64,000 bases of DNA. Origin: Ilumatobacteraceae bacterium. Lineage in GTDB: Bacteria > Actinomycetota > Acidimicrobiia > Acidimicrobiales > Iamiaceae. The translations under genes and the position numbers were made by a program. The notes under the pieces are model-generated. The model ran no database searches. It saw only the letters and a list, made by a program, of their open reading frames with translations, and had not been told where the DNA came from. Location: contig JAOBWH010000173.1 of the NCBI GenBank assembly GCA_025463265.1, positions 23,166-87,165 on the forward strand. Reading direction: 5' to 3'. Positions 23,620 to 32,267 of the stretch are shown piece by piece (the stretch's first letter is position 1; every line of letters begins with the position of its first letter).

Positions 23620-24546
23620 TCAACCCGATTCGGCATCGTCATCCCGGTCATCCACCAAGAAGAAGACCGAGGGCAGGTGCGTTCGGTGCGGCGCCACGGC
23701 GTCGTCGCCGAACCAGCGCCTGCGCAGGGGCCGGGTCAGCCAGCCGAGGGGGCACAGGGCCACGTAGCCGTACGCCACCACCAGCAGCGTGGGCGCCGGC
23801 GCCGCCGCCATCCCGACGGCCAGCACGACGACGGCGAGGACGGTCACCCAGATGCGGTCCCGGCGCGGTGAGGCCAACCAGCGGAACGAGGTGAAGCGGA
23901 ACGAACTGGCCATCAGCGCCGCGGGGATCACCGCCAGGGCGACCGGGCCCCAGCGGTGCCAGCCGGTGAAGTCGCCATCGAACGCGTACACGGAGGCGAG
24001 GACCACGCCGGCGGCGCCCGGACTGGGCAGGCCGATGAAGTACCGCTTCTCGCCCTGCGGGTCGATGGTGACGTTGAACCGCCCGAGGCGGTACGCGGCG
24101 CACGCCAGCCAGAAGCAGGCGAGCAGCCAGCCGGTGAGGCCCAGCTCGTCGAGGCCCCAGGTCCACAGGAGGATCGCCGGGGCCACGCCGAACGAGATGA
24201 GGTCGGCGAGCGAATCGAACTGGAGGCCGAACGGGGTGATGGCGCCCACCGCCCGGGCCACAGCCCCGTCGAAGATGTCGAACACGATCGCGACGCTGAT
24301 CAGCAGCGCGGCCAGGTCGAAGTGGCCGGCCTCGGACGCCCGGATGGACGTGAACCCGCAGAGCATGTTCACCAGGGTGAAGGCGCTGGGCAGCATGGCG
24401 CGGGCCCGGCTGCGGGCGTCGAGGCGGTCGGGGCGGACGACCGCGACGCCCGCCGGCGAGATCAGGCGGAAGTCGTCGGCCCGCCGGCCGCCGCGCTGGG
24501 CGCGGAGGTCCGCGGACGCCTCAGCAGCGGGGCGGCGTCCGGTCAC
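23620..24546 (-). CDS. pssA: CDP-diacylglycerol-serine O-phosphatidyltransferase
   Basis: 308 residues. The CDP-alcohol phosphatidyltransferase motif D-x2-D-G-x2-A-R-x8-G-x3-D-x3-D is complete in DIFDGAVARAVG followed by FGLQFDSLAD (about 90-115). Multiple membrane helices follow. The neighbour psd, overlapping by 4 nt (ATGA), fixes the product as phosphatidylserine. The PS is then decarboxylated to phosphatidylethanolamine. The N-terminal extension before the first helix is about 50 residues, somewhat long. Confidence 0.93.
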   Translation of the reverse strand: MTGRRPAAEASADLRAQRGGRRADDFRLISPAGVAVVRPDRLDARSRARAMLPSAFTLVNMLCGFTSIRASEAGHFDLAALLISVAIVFDIFDGAVARAVGAITPFGLQFDSLADLISFGVAPAILLWTWGLDELGLTGWLLACFWLACAAYRLGRFNVTIDPQGEKRYFIGLPSPGAAGVVLASVYAFDGDFTGWHRWGPVALAVIPAALMASSFRFTSFRWLASPRRDRIWVTVLAVVVLAVGMAAAPAPTLLVVAYGYVALCPLGWLTRPLRRRWFGDDAVAPHRTHLPSVFFLVDDRDDDAESG

Positions 24547-25220
24547 GAGGGCACCGGGAGGTCACCGGGCGCCGGCCACCGGGCGATCACCGACTCGCCC
24601 GCCACGGTCCGGTCCCCCACCTGCACCTCCAGGCGGACGCCGTGGGGCACGAACACGTCCATGCGCGACCCGAACCGCATCAGCCCGATGCGCTCGCCCG
24701 CACCGAGCACGTCGCCCACGCCCACCCGGGTCACGACCCGGCGGGCCGCCACACCGACGATCTGGCGGAAGACCACCGTCCGCAGCTCGCCGGAGACCTC
24801 GGACTCCACGGCGATCTCGCTCCGCTCGTTCTCCTGGGCGCTCTCGGCCCGGAACGCGGCCAGGTACTGGCCGGGCCGGTGGCTGACATCGGTGACGGTC
24901 CCGCCGTAGGGCGTGCGGTTGATGTGCACGTCGGCCAGCGAGAGGAAGATGCTGATCTGCTGCCAGTCACCGGGCGGCGCCACGCCGACCTGCGGCGCTC
25001 CGACGTGCATCACCTTCCCGTCGGCGGGGGCGAGCACCACATCAGGGTCGCCCGGCGCGCCCCGCTCGGGTGCGCGATCGGGGTCGCGGAAGAACGCTGC
25101 GATGGCGGCCGGAAGGGCCAGGAGCGGCAGGGCGAGCCGGCGGTGCCCGGCGGCCGCTGCGGCCACGGCGGGCAGGGCGCTGAGGGCGACGAAGGGCGCG
25201 CCGTCACGGTCGAACTTCAC
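24543..25220 (-). CDS. psd: Phosphatidylserine decarboxylase
   Basis: 225 residues from GTG 25220, the short archaeal/actinobacterial type of Psd. Two membrane segments lie near the start (12-45), then FFRDPDR, APADGKVMHV, DVHINRTPYGG, RAESAQENER and the self-cleavage site in MRFGSRMDV, where the Ser after Gly becomes the pyruvoyl group. It converts phosphatidylserine to phosphatidylethanolamine and works with the overlapping pssA. Confidence 0.95.
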   Translation of the reverse strand: MKFDRDGAPFVALSALPAVAAAAAGHRRLALPLLALPAAIAAFFRDPDRAPERGAPGDPDVVLAPADGKVMHVGAPQVGVAPPGDWQQISIFLSLADVHINRTPYGGTVTDVSHRPGQYLAAFRAESAQENERSEIAVESEVSGELRTVVFRQIVGVAARRVVTRVGVGDVLGAGERIGLMRFGSRMDVFVPHGVRLEVQVGDRTVAGESVIARWPAPGDLPVPS

Positions 25221-25306
25221 ATCGGCTTCTGTCTATCGGCGGGGGGTGGAGCGCAAGCGCGCGTCGTCCCAGCGTGCCACCTCGGGCGCCGATCGCGTGG
25301 CGCGGC

Positions 25307-25843
25307 CTACAGCGAGAGCAGTGGACGCCAGTCAGCGGCGTGGCGGCTGGCGGCCTCGGCGGGCGAGAGGCGCAGGGTGGCCTCCGGCACGGCATCGGCG
25401 ACGGCTCGCAGCTCCGGGTAGTGGTGCGCGGTGAGCCGCACGCCCTCGAACCGCCTGGTGCGCTCGGCCACGAGCTCCTGCGGCGCCGCGGCGTCGAGGA
25501 AGCCCCACACCGTGTAGGCCAGGCGCAGGTCGTGGATGATCGGGGCCCGACCGAACAGCGAGGCCCGCTTGAGGGCCACCGCCACGGCACCGGCTTCGAC
25601 ATCGGCGACCTGCTCGGTGCCCTGGAGCTGCAGCTGGTCTCGCAGCAGCGGCAGGAGCGACAGCAGGTAGCCCTGGTCGGGGCCGGGGGCGCCCATCCGG
25701 CCGGCGTCGGCGTCCGGCTGGCCGCCGGTGGTCACCAGCTCGCCCGGCCGCACCGGCATCCAACCCTCGTCGCGCCAGGGCGGCGAGGAGTAGTTCCGAA
25801 CCTGATCGTTCGGCTTCAGCGGTACGAACTCCGGGGCAGCCAT
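25307..25843 (-). CDS. Conserved-looking protein of unknown function
   Basis: 178 residues, not recognised. No signal peptide or membrane helix. The first 55 residues are polar with the FVPLKPNDQVRNYSSPPWRDEGW segment. The rest is helical, with LLSLLPLLRDQLQLQG and DLRLAYTVWGFLDAAAPQELV. A TAGAGT box 8 nt before the ATG gives it a leaderless promoter. It lies only 11 nt after the cimA stop codon and may be co-transcribed with it. Codon use looks like that of neighbouring genes, so it is a real gene. Confidence 0.7.
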   Translation of the reverse strand: MAAPEFVPLKPNDQVRNYSSPPWRDEGWMPVRPGELVTTGGQPDADAGRMGAPGPDQGYLLSLLPLLRDQLQLQGTEQVADVEAGAVAVALKRASLFGRAPIIHDLRLAYTVWGFLDAAAPQELVAERTRRFEGVRLTAHHYPELRAVADAVPEATLRLSPAEAASRHAADWRPLLSL

Positions 25844-25854
25844 CGGGTGGGACT

Positions 25855-27504
25855 CTATTCCTCGGTGTGGAGGAGCCCGAAGACGAGGGAGTCCTCGAGG
25901 GCCTGCCAGGCGGCTTGGATGATGTTCTCGCTGACGCCGATGGTGGACCAGCTGCGTCGGCCGTTGGTGGAGTCGATGAGGACCCGGGTGACCGCGCCGG
26001 TGCCCTTCGCCGTGTCGAGGACCCGCACCTTGAAGTCGGTGAGGTGGACCTTGGCCAGCTGCGGGTACTGGGAACCGATCGCGGCGCGGACAGCGGCGTC
26101 GAGGGCGTTGACCGGACCGTTCCCCTCGCCGATCCGGCCGATGCGCTCGCCGTTGACCTTGAGCTTCACGATGGCCTCGGTGTCGTGGCGCAGGTCCTCG
26201 CCCTCGGCGACGATCACCCGGTAGGACTCCAGCTCGAAGAACGGCTGGGTCCAGCCCTCGGCTCGGCGCATGAGCAGCTCGAGGGAGCCGTCGGCGGCCT
26301 CGAAGTGGTAGCCCTCGTGCTCGAGGCGCTTGAGCTCGTCGATCACCGAGGTGAGCGCCGGGCCGTCGAGGTCGAGGCCGAGCTCCTTGGCCTTGAGGTC
26401 GATGGTGGCCTTGCCGGCCATCTCCGACACGACGAAGCGGGTGTCGTTGCCCACGGCTGCGGGGTCGACGTGCTCGTAGGCGTCCTTGCGGCGGGCGATG
26501 GCCGACACGTGCAGCCCGGCCTTGTGGGCGAACGCCGAGGACCCGACGTACGGGGCCTGCGGGTCAGGCGTGAAGTTCACGATCTCCGCGATCCGGTTGG
26601 CGGCCGACGTGAGCCGGGTGAGGCGGCCCTCGGGCAGCGTCCGCACCCCCATCTTGAGCGTGAGGTTCGGGATGATGGTGGTGAGGTTGCAGTTGCCGGT
26701 GCGCTCGCCGTAGCCGTTCATGGTGCCCTGCACCTGGATGGCGCCGCCTCGGACGGCGGCGAGCGCGTTGGCCACGCCGCAGCCGGTGTCGTCGTGCAGG
26801 TGCACGCCGATCTTCACGTCGTCGCGGAAGTGGCGGGTGATCTCGCGCACGATGGCCTCGACCTCGTGCGGGAGCGAACCGCCGTTGGTGTCGCAGAGCA
26901 CGAGCGTCTCGGCTCCCTGCTCCGCCGCTGCTTCGAGCACCCGGAGACTGAACTCCGGGTTGTGCTTCCACCCGTCGAAGAAGTGCTCGGCGTCGAACAG
27001 GACCCGCACCCCGTTGCTCTGGAGGAACGCCACCGAGTCCGCCACCATGGCCTCGCCCTCGTCGAGGGTGGTCTTGAGCGTGTCGGTGACGTGGAAGTCC
27101 GAGCTCTTGCCGACGATGCACACCGCAGAGGTCTGGGCGGCGAGCAGGTTGCGCAGCGTGGGGTCGTCGTCGACCTTGCCGCGCGGGCGCCGGGTGGAGC
27201 CGAACGCGACCAGCAGCGAGCGCTCGAAGCGGAGCTCCCGGGCGGCGCGGTCGAAGAACTCGATGTCCTTGGGGTTGGCACCGGGCCAACCGCCCTCGAT
27301 GAAGTGCACGCCGAGCTCGTCGAGCTCGTCGGCGATGCGCAGCTTGTCGTCGACGGTGAGCGAGATGCCCTCGAGCTGGGCGCCGTCGCGCAGGGTCGTG
27401 TCGTAGATCTCGACGGACTCGGGCAGGCCGGGATCGCGGGCGGGCAGGTCGTCGGCGACGATGACCTCGTCGGGTCGGGCGTGGGACCTGCTGTCAGGAG
27501 ACAT
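25855..27504 (-). CDS. cimA: (R)-citramalate synthase
   Basis: 549 residues. It joins acetyl-CoA and pyruvate to citramalate, the first step of the threonine-independent isoleucine route. The HMGL-like TIM barrel starts VEIYDTTLRDGAQLEGISLT, with FIEGGWPGANPKD, HLHDDTGCGVAN and GERTGNCNL. The C-terminal part (about 400-540) is the LeuA-type allosteric dimer domain. The GWPG-x-NPKD wording and total length match the CimA rather than the LeuA subfamily. It overlaps ilvE by 11 nt and is the third gene of leuB-ilvE-cimA. Confidence 0.9.
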   Translation of the reverse strand: MSPDSRSHARPDEVIVADDLPARDPGLPESVEIYDTTLRDGAQLEGISLTVDDKLRIADELDELGVHFIEGGWPGANPKDIEFFDRAARELRFERSLLVAFGSTRRPRGKVDDDPTLRNLLAAQTSAVCIVGKSSDFHVTDTLKTTLDEGEAMVADSVAFLQSNGVRVLFDAEHFFDGWKHNPEFSLRVLEAAAEQGAETLVLCDTNGGSLPHEVEAIVREITRHFRDDVKIGVHLHDDTGCGVANALAAVRGGAIQVQGTMNGYGERTGNCNLTTIIPNLTLKMGVRTLPEGRLTRLTSAANRIAEIVNFTPDPQAPYVGSSAFAHKAGLHVSAIARRKDAYEHVDPAAVGNDTRFVVSEMAGKATIDLKAKELGLDLDGPALTSVIDELKRLEHEGYHFEAADGSLELLMRRAEGWTQPFFELESYRVIVAEGEDLRHDTEAIVKLKVNGERIGRIGEGNGPVNALDAAVRAAIGSQYPQLAKVHLTDFKVRVLDTAKGTGAVTRVLIDSTNGRRSWSTIGVSENIIQAAWQALEDSLVFGLLHTEE

Positions 27505-28411
27505 GCTCGACCCAGTCCTTGTAGCGGTCGGTCTGTCCCCGCACCGCCTTGTGGTACTCCTCCGCGATGGCCGTGGTCATCGGGCCGGGGCACGGGATCT
27601 CGCGGTCGTCGACCGAGTTCACGGCCGAGACCTCGGCGGCGGTGCCGCACAGGAACATCTCATCGGCGATGTACACGTCGGAGCGGGCGATGCTCGACAG
27701 CTCGACGCCGATGCCGAGGTCCCTGGCGATGGTGGAGACGGAGTCCTGGGTGATGCCCTCCAGCGCACCGGCGGCGAGCGGCGGCGTGAGGAACCGGCCC
27801 TTGCGGGCGACGAACACGTTCTCACCCGTGCACTCGGCGACGAGGCCGCCGGGGCTGAGCATGAGGGCCTCGTCGTAGCCGGCCTTGAGCGCCTCGACCT
27901 TGGCGAGCGAGGAGTTCACGTAGTTGCCGGTGGTCTTCGACGCCGGCGGCATCGTGTTGTGGTCGTGACGCTGCCACGAGGAGGTCTTGAGCCGCACGCC
28001 CTTGGTGAGGGCGTCGTCGCCCAGGTAGGCGCCCCACGGCCAGCAGGCGATGGCCACGTCGACCGTGCACGGGATGGTGTTGAGCCCCATCTCGCCGTAG
28101 CCGTAGTAGGCGATCGGGCGGATGTAGCACGACGGCAGGCCGCTCTCGCGCACGACGAGCTTGGTGGCCTCCACCAGCTCGTCGACCGTGTACGGGAGGT
28201 CCATCATCATGATCTTGGCGCTGTCGTGGAGCCGGACCATGTGGTCGGTGAGGCGGAACACGGCCGGGCCCTGCGCCGTCTCGTAGGCCCGCACGCCCTC
28301 GAACACGCCCATCCCGTAGTGGAGCGAGTGGGTGAGGATGTGGACGGTGGCGTCCTCCCACGCGACGAGCTCGCCGTTCATCCAGATCTTCTCGGTGGGC
28401 GTGATCGGCAT
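27494..28411 (-). CDS. ilvE: Branched-chain amino-acid aminotransferase
   Basis: 305 residues of PLP fold type IV. PLP-binding Lys159 lies in ASKTTGNYVNS. Other landmarks are SLHYGMGVFEGVRAY near 29-43, RPIAYYG and EALMLSPGGLVAECTGENVFV with the phosphate-binding residues. It makes valine, leucine and isoleucine from their keto acids with glutamate as donor. It lies between leuB and cimA in one operon, so it should respond to the same attenuator. No clear Shine-Dalgarno precedes the ATG; a tandem repeat fills the spacer. Confidence 0.95.
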   Translation of the reverse strand: MPITPTEKIWMNGELVAWEDATVHILTHSLHYGMGVFEGVRAYETAQGPAVFRLTDHMVRLHDSAKIMMMDLPYTVDELVEATKLVVRESGLPSCYIRPIAYYGYGEMGLNTIPCTVDVAIACWPWGAYLGDDALTKGVRLKTSSWQRHDHNTMPPASKTTGNYVNSSLAKVEALKAGYDEALMLSPGGLVAECTGENVFVARKGRFLTPPLAAGALEGITQDSVSTIARDLGIGVELSSIARSDVYIADEMFLCGTAAEVSAVNSVDDREIPCPGPMTTAIAEEYHKAVRGQTDRYKDWVEHVS

Positions 28412-28432
28412 GGCGGTGTTCCTTGCTCTCAG

Positions 28433-28472
28433 GTCTTCGGGTCTTCGGGTCTTCGGGTCTTCGGGTCTTCGG
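28433..28472. repeat. Five tandem copies of GTCTTCGG
   Basis: An exact 8-bp unit repeated five times in the spacer between the leuB stop and the ilvE start. The unit length is not a multiple of three, but it is non-coding here. Copy number could change by replication slippage and alter the leuB-ilvE spacing. Confidence 0.9.
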
Positions 28473-28480
28473 CGTTCGGG

Positions 28481-29461
28481 CTAGAGGCGGCGGGCGACGG
28501 CGTCGCCGATCTCGGGGGTGGAGGCGGTGAGCTCGGTGGTGGCGGCGCACGCCTTGCGGATGCGCTCGGCTGCGTCGGTCTCGCCGAGCAGCTCCACCAT
28601 CATCGCCGCCGAGAGGATGGCGGCGATGGGATTGGCCTTGGCCTGGCCGGCGATGTCGGGAGCCGATCCGTGGACGGGCTCGAACATCGACGGGGCCTGA
28701 CGGGACGGGTCGAGGTTGCCGGAGCTGGCGAAGCCGATCCCGCCGGACACGGCACCGCCGAGGTCGGTGAGGATGTCGCCGAACAGGTTGTCGGTGACGA
28801 TCACGTCGTAGCGCTGCGGGTCCTGGACGAAGTAGATGCAGGCCGCGTCGACGTGGTTGTAGGCGGTGGCGACGTCGGGGTACTCGGCGGCGACGATGTC
28901 GAAGGTCCGCTGCCACAGGTCGCCGGAGAAGGTGAGCACGTTGGTCTTGTGCACCATGGTGAGGTGCTTGCGCGGACGGCTCTGCGCCAGCTCGAAGGCG
29001 TAGCGGATGACCCGCTCCACGCCGTGGCGGGTGTTGACCGAGCCCTGGGTGGCGATCTCGTTCGGGGTGTCCTTGCGGAGGAACCCGCCCTCGCCGGCGT
29101 AGGTGCCCTCGGTGTTCTCCCGGATCACGACGAAGTCGATGCCCTCATCCGCGAGGGTGAACGGCCGCTGGTTGACGTACTGGTCGAGCGCGAAGCGCAT
29201 CTTGAGCAGGAGGCCCCGCTCGATCACGCCCGGCGGCACGTCGGGGGTGCCCACCGCGCCGAGGAGGATGGCGTCGAAGCTTCGGAGCTCGTCGAGCACG
29301 TCGTCGGGGAGCACCGTGCCGTCGCGCAGGAAGCGCTCCCCGCCCAGGTCGAAGTCGGTGGTGTCGAGCTCGACGCCCGCGGCGCGGACGACCTTGAGCG
29401 CCTCTGCCACGACCTCGGGACCGATCCCGTCGCCGCCGATCACTGCGATGCGATGTGCCAC
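28481..29461 (-). CDS. leuB: 3-isopropylmalate dehydrogenase
   Basis: 326 residues from GTG 29461 (TTG 29464 would add one codon); AGAGAG lies upstream. Signatures are [57 protein letters not shown] and the metal and NAD segment [26 protein letters not shown]. The NAD-site [13 protein letters not shown] is complete. It oxidises and decarboxylates 3-isopropylmalate in leucine synthesis and may also serve the citramalate branch. It is the first structural gene after the attenuator at 29555-29619. Confidence 0.94.
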   Translation of the reverse strand: MAHRIAVIGGDGIGPEVVAEALKVVRAAGVELDTTDFDLGGERFLRDGTVLPDDVLDELRSFDAILLGAVGTPDVPPGVIERGLLLKMRFALDQYVNQRPFTLADEGIDFVVIRENTEGTYAGEGGFLRKDTPNEIATQGSVNTRHGVERVIRYAFELAQSRPRKHLTMVHKTNVLTFSGDLWQRTFDIVAAEYPDVATAYNHVDAACIYFVQDPQRYDVIVTDNLFGDILTDLGGAVSGGIGFASSGNLDPSRQAPSMFEPVHGSAPDIAGQAKANPIAAILSAAMMVELLGETDAAERIRKACAATTELTASTPEIGDAVARRL

Positions 29462-29531
29462 CAACTTGCTCTCTCTCGTTGCGTCGTACGTGTGCTGTCG
29501 TGTGCGGTCGATCCGTGTCCCGTCCGCTGCG

Positions 29532-29619
29532 CCGCTGGCCGAGCGCGCCAGCGCTGACAACGACAAAGCCGCCCACCGAAGTGGACGGCTCAAGGCGCAC
29601 ACCGAGGATCGGTGTGCGC
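29532..29619 (-). promoter_or_regulatory. leuB leader attenuator (pause hairpin and terminator)
   Basis: On the minus strand the leader stop codon runs into an 11-bp perfect hairpin (29595-29619). A second hairpin (29567-29590) has a 10-bp stem with one U-G pair and a UUCG tetraloop, and is followed by the U-rich stretch TTTGTCGTTGT. It is a textbook intrinsic terminator placed about 100 nt before leuB. A third, weaker stem CGCTGGC/GCCAGCG lies at about 29533-29553. This layout suits ribosome-controlled attenuation. Confidence 0.75.
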
Positions 29620-29654
29620 TACCCGATGGTGATGACCTGGGCGGGGCGGGACAT
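29619..29654 (-). CDS. leuB leader peptide [11 protein letters not shown]
   Basis: 11 codons ending in TAG. The core Val-Ile-Thr-Ile holds the residues a branched-chain operon would sense, placed just before the stop and the first hairpin. The -10 box TAGACT (29662-29667) ends 7 nt before the ATG, so the peptide is probably read from a leaderless transcript. GAGG lies 2 nt before the ATG, too close for normal use. Confidence 0.65.
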   Translation of the reverse strand: MSRPAQVITIG

Positions 29655-29743
29655 GTCCTCAAGTCTAGGCCCGTCCTGCCGTTCCCCCGCAAGGAACGGC
29701 CGCCCGAGTACGGTCGGCCCGACCTGCTCCACGAGGTGAGACC

Positions 29744-30412
29744 TTGCTGCCCCCGTCCTGTGCACGCTGCGGATCCCCGCTGCCCGCTGTCGCCGCCGAT
29801 CCGAACCACCCGGAGTGGTGCGGTGCGTGTGCCGCCCGGGCGCTCGACGCGCCCAACCTCCCGCCGTCGGTGCCGTCGGCGTCCAACCGGGCGAGCTCGG
29901 CGCCGTGGAACAACCCCACCACGAACACGGACCCCGACGCCGTGACCCAGGCGGTGGTGAAGACCCGGGTGCTCGACGGCATCCTCACCGGCATCGCCGC
30001 CTCCGCCATCGCCGGGTTCGCCTGGTGGGGGGCCACCACCGCCATCAACGGGGCCACCGAGAGCTTCGAGCTCTGGCACCTCGGCTCGGCGCTGGTCGGG
30101 CTGATCATCGGGTACGGCGTCCTGCTGGGTGCCCGCCGGGGCGGCCTGGTCTCGGGCCTGCTGGCGCTGGTGCTCACCGCGGCCACGGTCCTGGTCGCGG
30201 TGTACTTCATCGAGCGCAGCCAGACGATCATCAGCCTCACCGACGCCGGCCGCACCTCCGACGTGCCCCTCTGGCAGGGCATCAGCGGCTTCACCGACAC
30301 CTACTGGAGCTGGTGGGACTTCGACCGGACCCGCCCGCTGATGTGGCTGCTCGGTCCGCTCGTGGCCGTGCTGGTCGCCGGCTGGCCCGGCCGCCGGCCG
30401 CCCGGAAGGTGA
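29744..30412 (+). CDS. Membrane protein with N-terminal zinc-ribbon-like motif
   Basis: 222 residues from TTG 29744, preceded by GAGGTG; no ATG or GTG fits. The N-terminus has CARCG and, 15 residues later, CGAC, a possible zinc ribbon. A Pro/Ser/Asn-rich linker (33-65) leads to four membrane helices (about 82-105, 112-128, 135-155 and 200-215). No known family is recognised. It is transcribed away from the leuB leader, with the two starts about 90 nt apart. Confidence 0.65.
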   Translation: MLPPSCARCGSPLPAVAADPNHPEWCGACAARALDAPNLPPSVPSASNRASSAPWNNPTTNTDPDAVTQAVVKTRVLDGILTGIAASAIAGFAWWGATTAINGATESFELWHLGSALVGLIIGYGVLLGARRGGLVSGLLALVLTAATVLVAVYFIERSQTIISLTDAGRTSDVPLWQGISGFTDTYWSWWDFDRTRPLMWLLGPLVAVLVAGWPGRRPPGR

Positions 30413-30454
30413 ACGGCGGAGAGCCCTCCCGCCGCCCTCTCCTACACTGCGGCC

Positions 30455-30925
30455 ATGAATGACGACCCCATTCCGCTGTCGCAGGCCGCGTACGACCGCA
30501 TCAAGGCCGAGCACGACGATCTGGTGACGCGGGGCAAGATCGACATCGCCCGCAAGATCGAGACCGCCCGCGAGCTGGGCGACCTCTCCGAGAACGGCGA
30601 CTACCACGCCGCCAAGGAGGAGCAGGGGAAGATGGCCGGGCGCATCGCCCACCTCGCCAACCTGCTCGAGAACGGCGTCATCGTGGAGACCGAGGCGGCC
30701 GACGAGGTCCAGGCCGGCGTGATCGTGGGCATCCGCTACGAGGGCGACACCGACGTCGAGCGCTACCTGCTGGGCTCCATCGAGGAGCGGGTCGAGGGCA
30801 TCGAGGTCATGTCCCCCGGCTCGGCGCTGGGCACCGCGCTCGTGGGGGCCAAGGTGGGCGACGCGGTCGAGTACGAGACCCCCACCGGCGCCAAGCTCAA
30901 GGTCGAGATCGTCAGCCTCGGCTGA
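30455..30925 (+). CDS. greA: Transcription elongation factor GreA
   Basis: 156 residues, the family length. The N-terminal coiled coil (about 10-78) carries [21 protein letters not shown] with the acidic tip residues that stimulate RNA cleavage in RNA polymerase. The C-terminal FKBP-like domain includes [26 protein letters not shown]. It rescues backtracked polymerase. TACACT sits 6 nt before the ATG, a leaderless start. Confidence 0.96.
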   Translation: MNDDPIPLSQAAYDRIKAEHDDLVTRGKIDIARKIETARELGDLSENGDYHAAKEEQGKMAGRIAHLANLLENGVIVETEAADEVQAGVIVGIRYEGDTDVERYLLGSIEERVEGIEVMSPGSALGTALVGAKVGDAVEYETPTGAKLKVEIVSLG

Positions 30926-31055
30926 TGGGGGCGCCCGGCACCTCACCGCTTCACCGCTCGCTCCCCGCACCCCCGACGCGTCACCCTGCGGGAGGACGAG
31001 CGTCCGGCAGCGGTCCGGCGTCGAGCCATGCCATCGGTGCCGTCGACCGCAGCTG

Positions 31056-32159
31056 ATGGTCGAGCGCCTGCTCCTCGCGACGTCGTGGCACCGCTCGGCC
31101 GTGTTCGACCAGTTCTGGGCGCTGGCCCGATCGCTCGAGGAATCCGGCACCGAGATCCACTGGCTCGACGACCGGCGCCACCTTGACGCGTCGCCTGACC
31201 CGTGGATCACCGGGTTCCACCAGTGGCCGGGCACCGGGCGACCGCAGGGCCTCACCGCGCTGAGGTACGCCGATCGACTGGTCCACGACATCCGACCCAC
31301 CGTCGTGATCGCCAACTTCGCCGCCGTGACCCCGCTGGGCCTCGCCGCCTGGCGAGCGGGGGTCGAGCGGCGGATCAGCTGGTACCACTCGGTCAGCGAG
31401 GCGTTCAGCATGGACACCTCCCGCGTTCCCATCGCTCGCCGTGCACTCGGCGCTGCCAAGGTCCAGGGCCGACGGGTCGCGTACCGCCGCTACACCGACG
31501 TGGTGGCCGTCGCCGGCGCCGCAGCGGCCGACTACCTCGCGCTGTACCGGACGAGCGGCCCGGCGCTGCACGTCCGGCACAACGCCGTGGCCGACGGACC
31601 CCACCGGAGCACGCCGCCAGGCCCGGACGCGCCCCTCGTGGCCGCCGGCCGACTCGAGCCGTGGAAGGGCATGGACGTCCTGGTCCGCGCCGCCTCCCAC
31701 CTCGATGCTCCCCGACGGCTCGTGATCTTCGGCGAAGGCGGCCAGCGGGAGCACCTCGCCCGGCTCGCCCAGGAGCTCGGCGTCGACCTGCACCTGCCCG
31801 GCTCCACCGAACGTCACGTGGTCCGAGAGCAGATGGCCGCCGCCGCCGCCGTGGTCGTGCCGAGCCGCGCCGATGCCTTCCCGATGGTCGCCATCGAGGG
31901 GCTGGCCAGCGGAGTGCCCATCGTCGCCAGCGAGACGGGCGGTCTGACCGAAGCCGTCCGACACGACGACACCGGGATGCTCGTGCCGCCTGACGACCCA
32001 GAAGCGCTCGCCGCCGCACTCGAGGCCGTGCTCGACCCCGTCCGCAACGGGCGGATGGGCCGCGCCGCGCGCCAGGACTTCCTCCACCGCTTCGAGGTCC
32101 AGCACTGGGGCGCAGACCTTGCCGACCGCCTCCGGTCCGGTCGACCCTTGGGTTCCTGA
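31056..32159 (+). CDS. GT-B fold glycosyltransferase (family 4 type)
   Basis: 367 residues. The C-terminal Rossmann half is typical: [20 protein letters not shown] (about 195-215), then the donor-site [36 protein letters not shown] near 265-300 with the E-x7-E arrangement, and a terminal helix. The N-terminal acceptor half is divergent. It transfers a sugar from a nucleotide donor to an unknown acceptor, probably an envelope glycan or lipid. No other glycan genes are adjacent. ATG 31056 follows GCAGCTG without a clear ribosome site. Confidence 0.87.
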   Translation: MVERLLLATSWHRSAVFDQFWALARSLEESGTEIHWLDDRRHLDASPDPWITGFHQWPGTGRPQGLTALRYADRLVHDIRPTVVIANFAAVTPLGLAAWRAGVERRISWYHSVSEAFSMDTSRVPIARRALGAAKVQGRRVAYRRYTDVVAVAGAAAADYLALYRTSGPALHVRHNAVADGPHRSTPPGPDAPLVAAGRLEPWKGMDVLVRAASHLDAPRRLVIFGEGGQREHLARLAQELGVDLHLPGSTERHVVREQMAAAAAVVVPSRADAFPMVAIEGLASGVPIVASETGGLTEAVRHDDTGMLVPPDDPEALAAALEAVLDPVRNGRMGRAARQDFLHRFEVQHWGADLADRLRSGRPLGS

Positions 32160-32267
32160 CTCCATCTGCTCCCGCCACGGGCCCACCGCCGCGCCAGCGC
32201 AGGACCTGCTGGGGGCCGTGGGCCGACGAGCAGCCGCAGGTGCGGCAGTGCTCGCCGGCTCAGGAGG

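Noticed and set aside
28433..28472. Possible CRISPR array
   Set aside because: Units are 8 bp, directly adjacent and without spacers; it is a simple tandem repeat.
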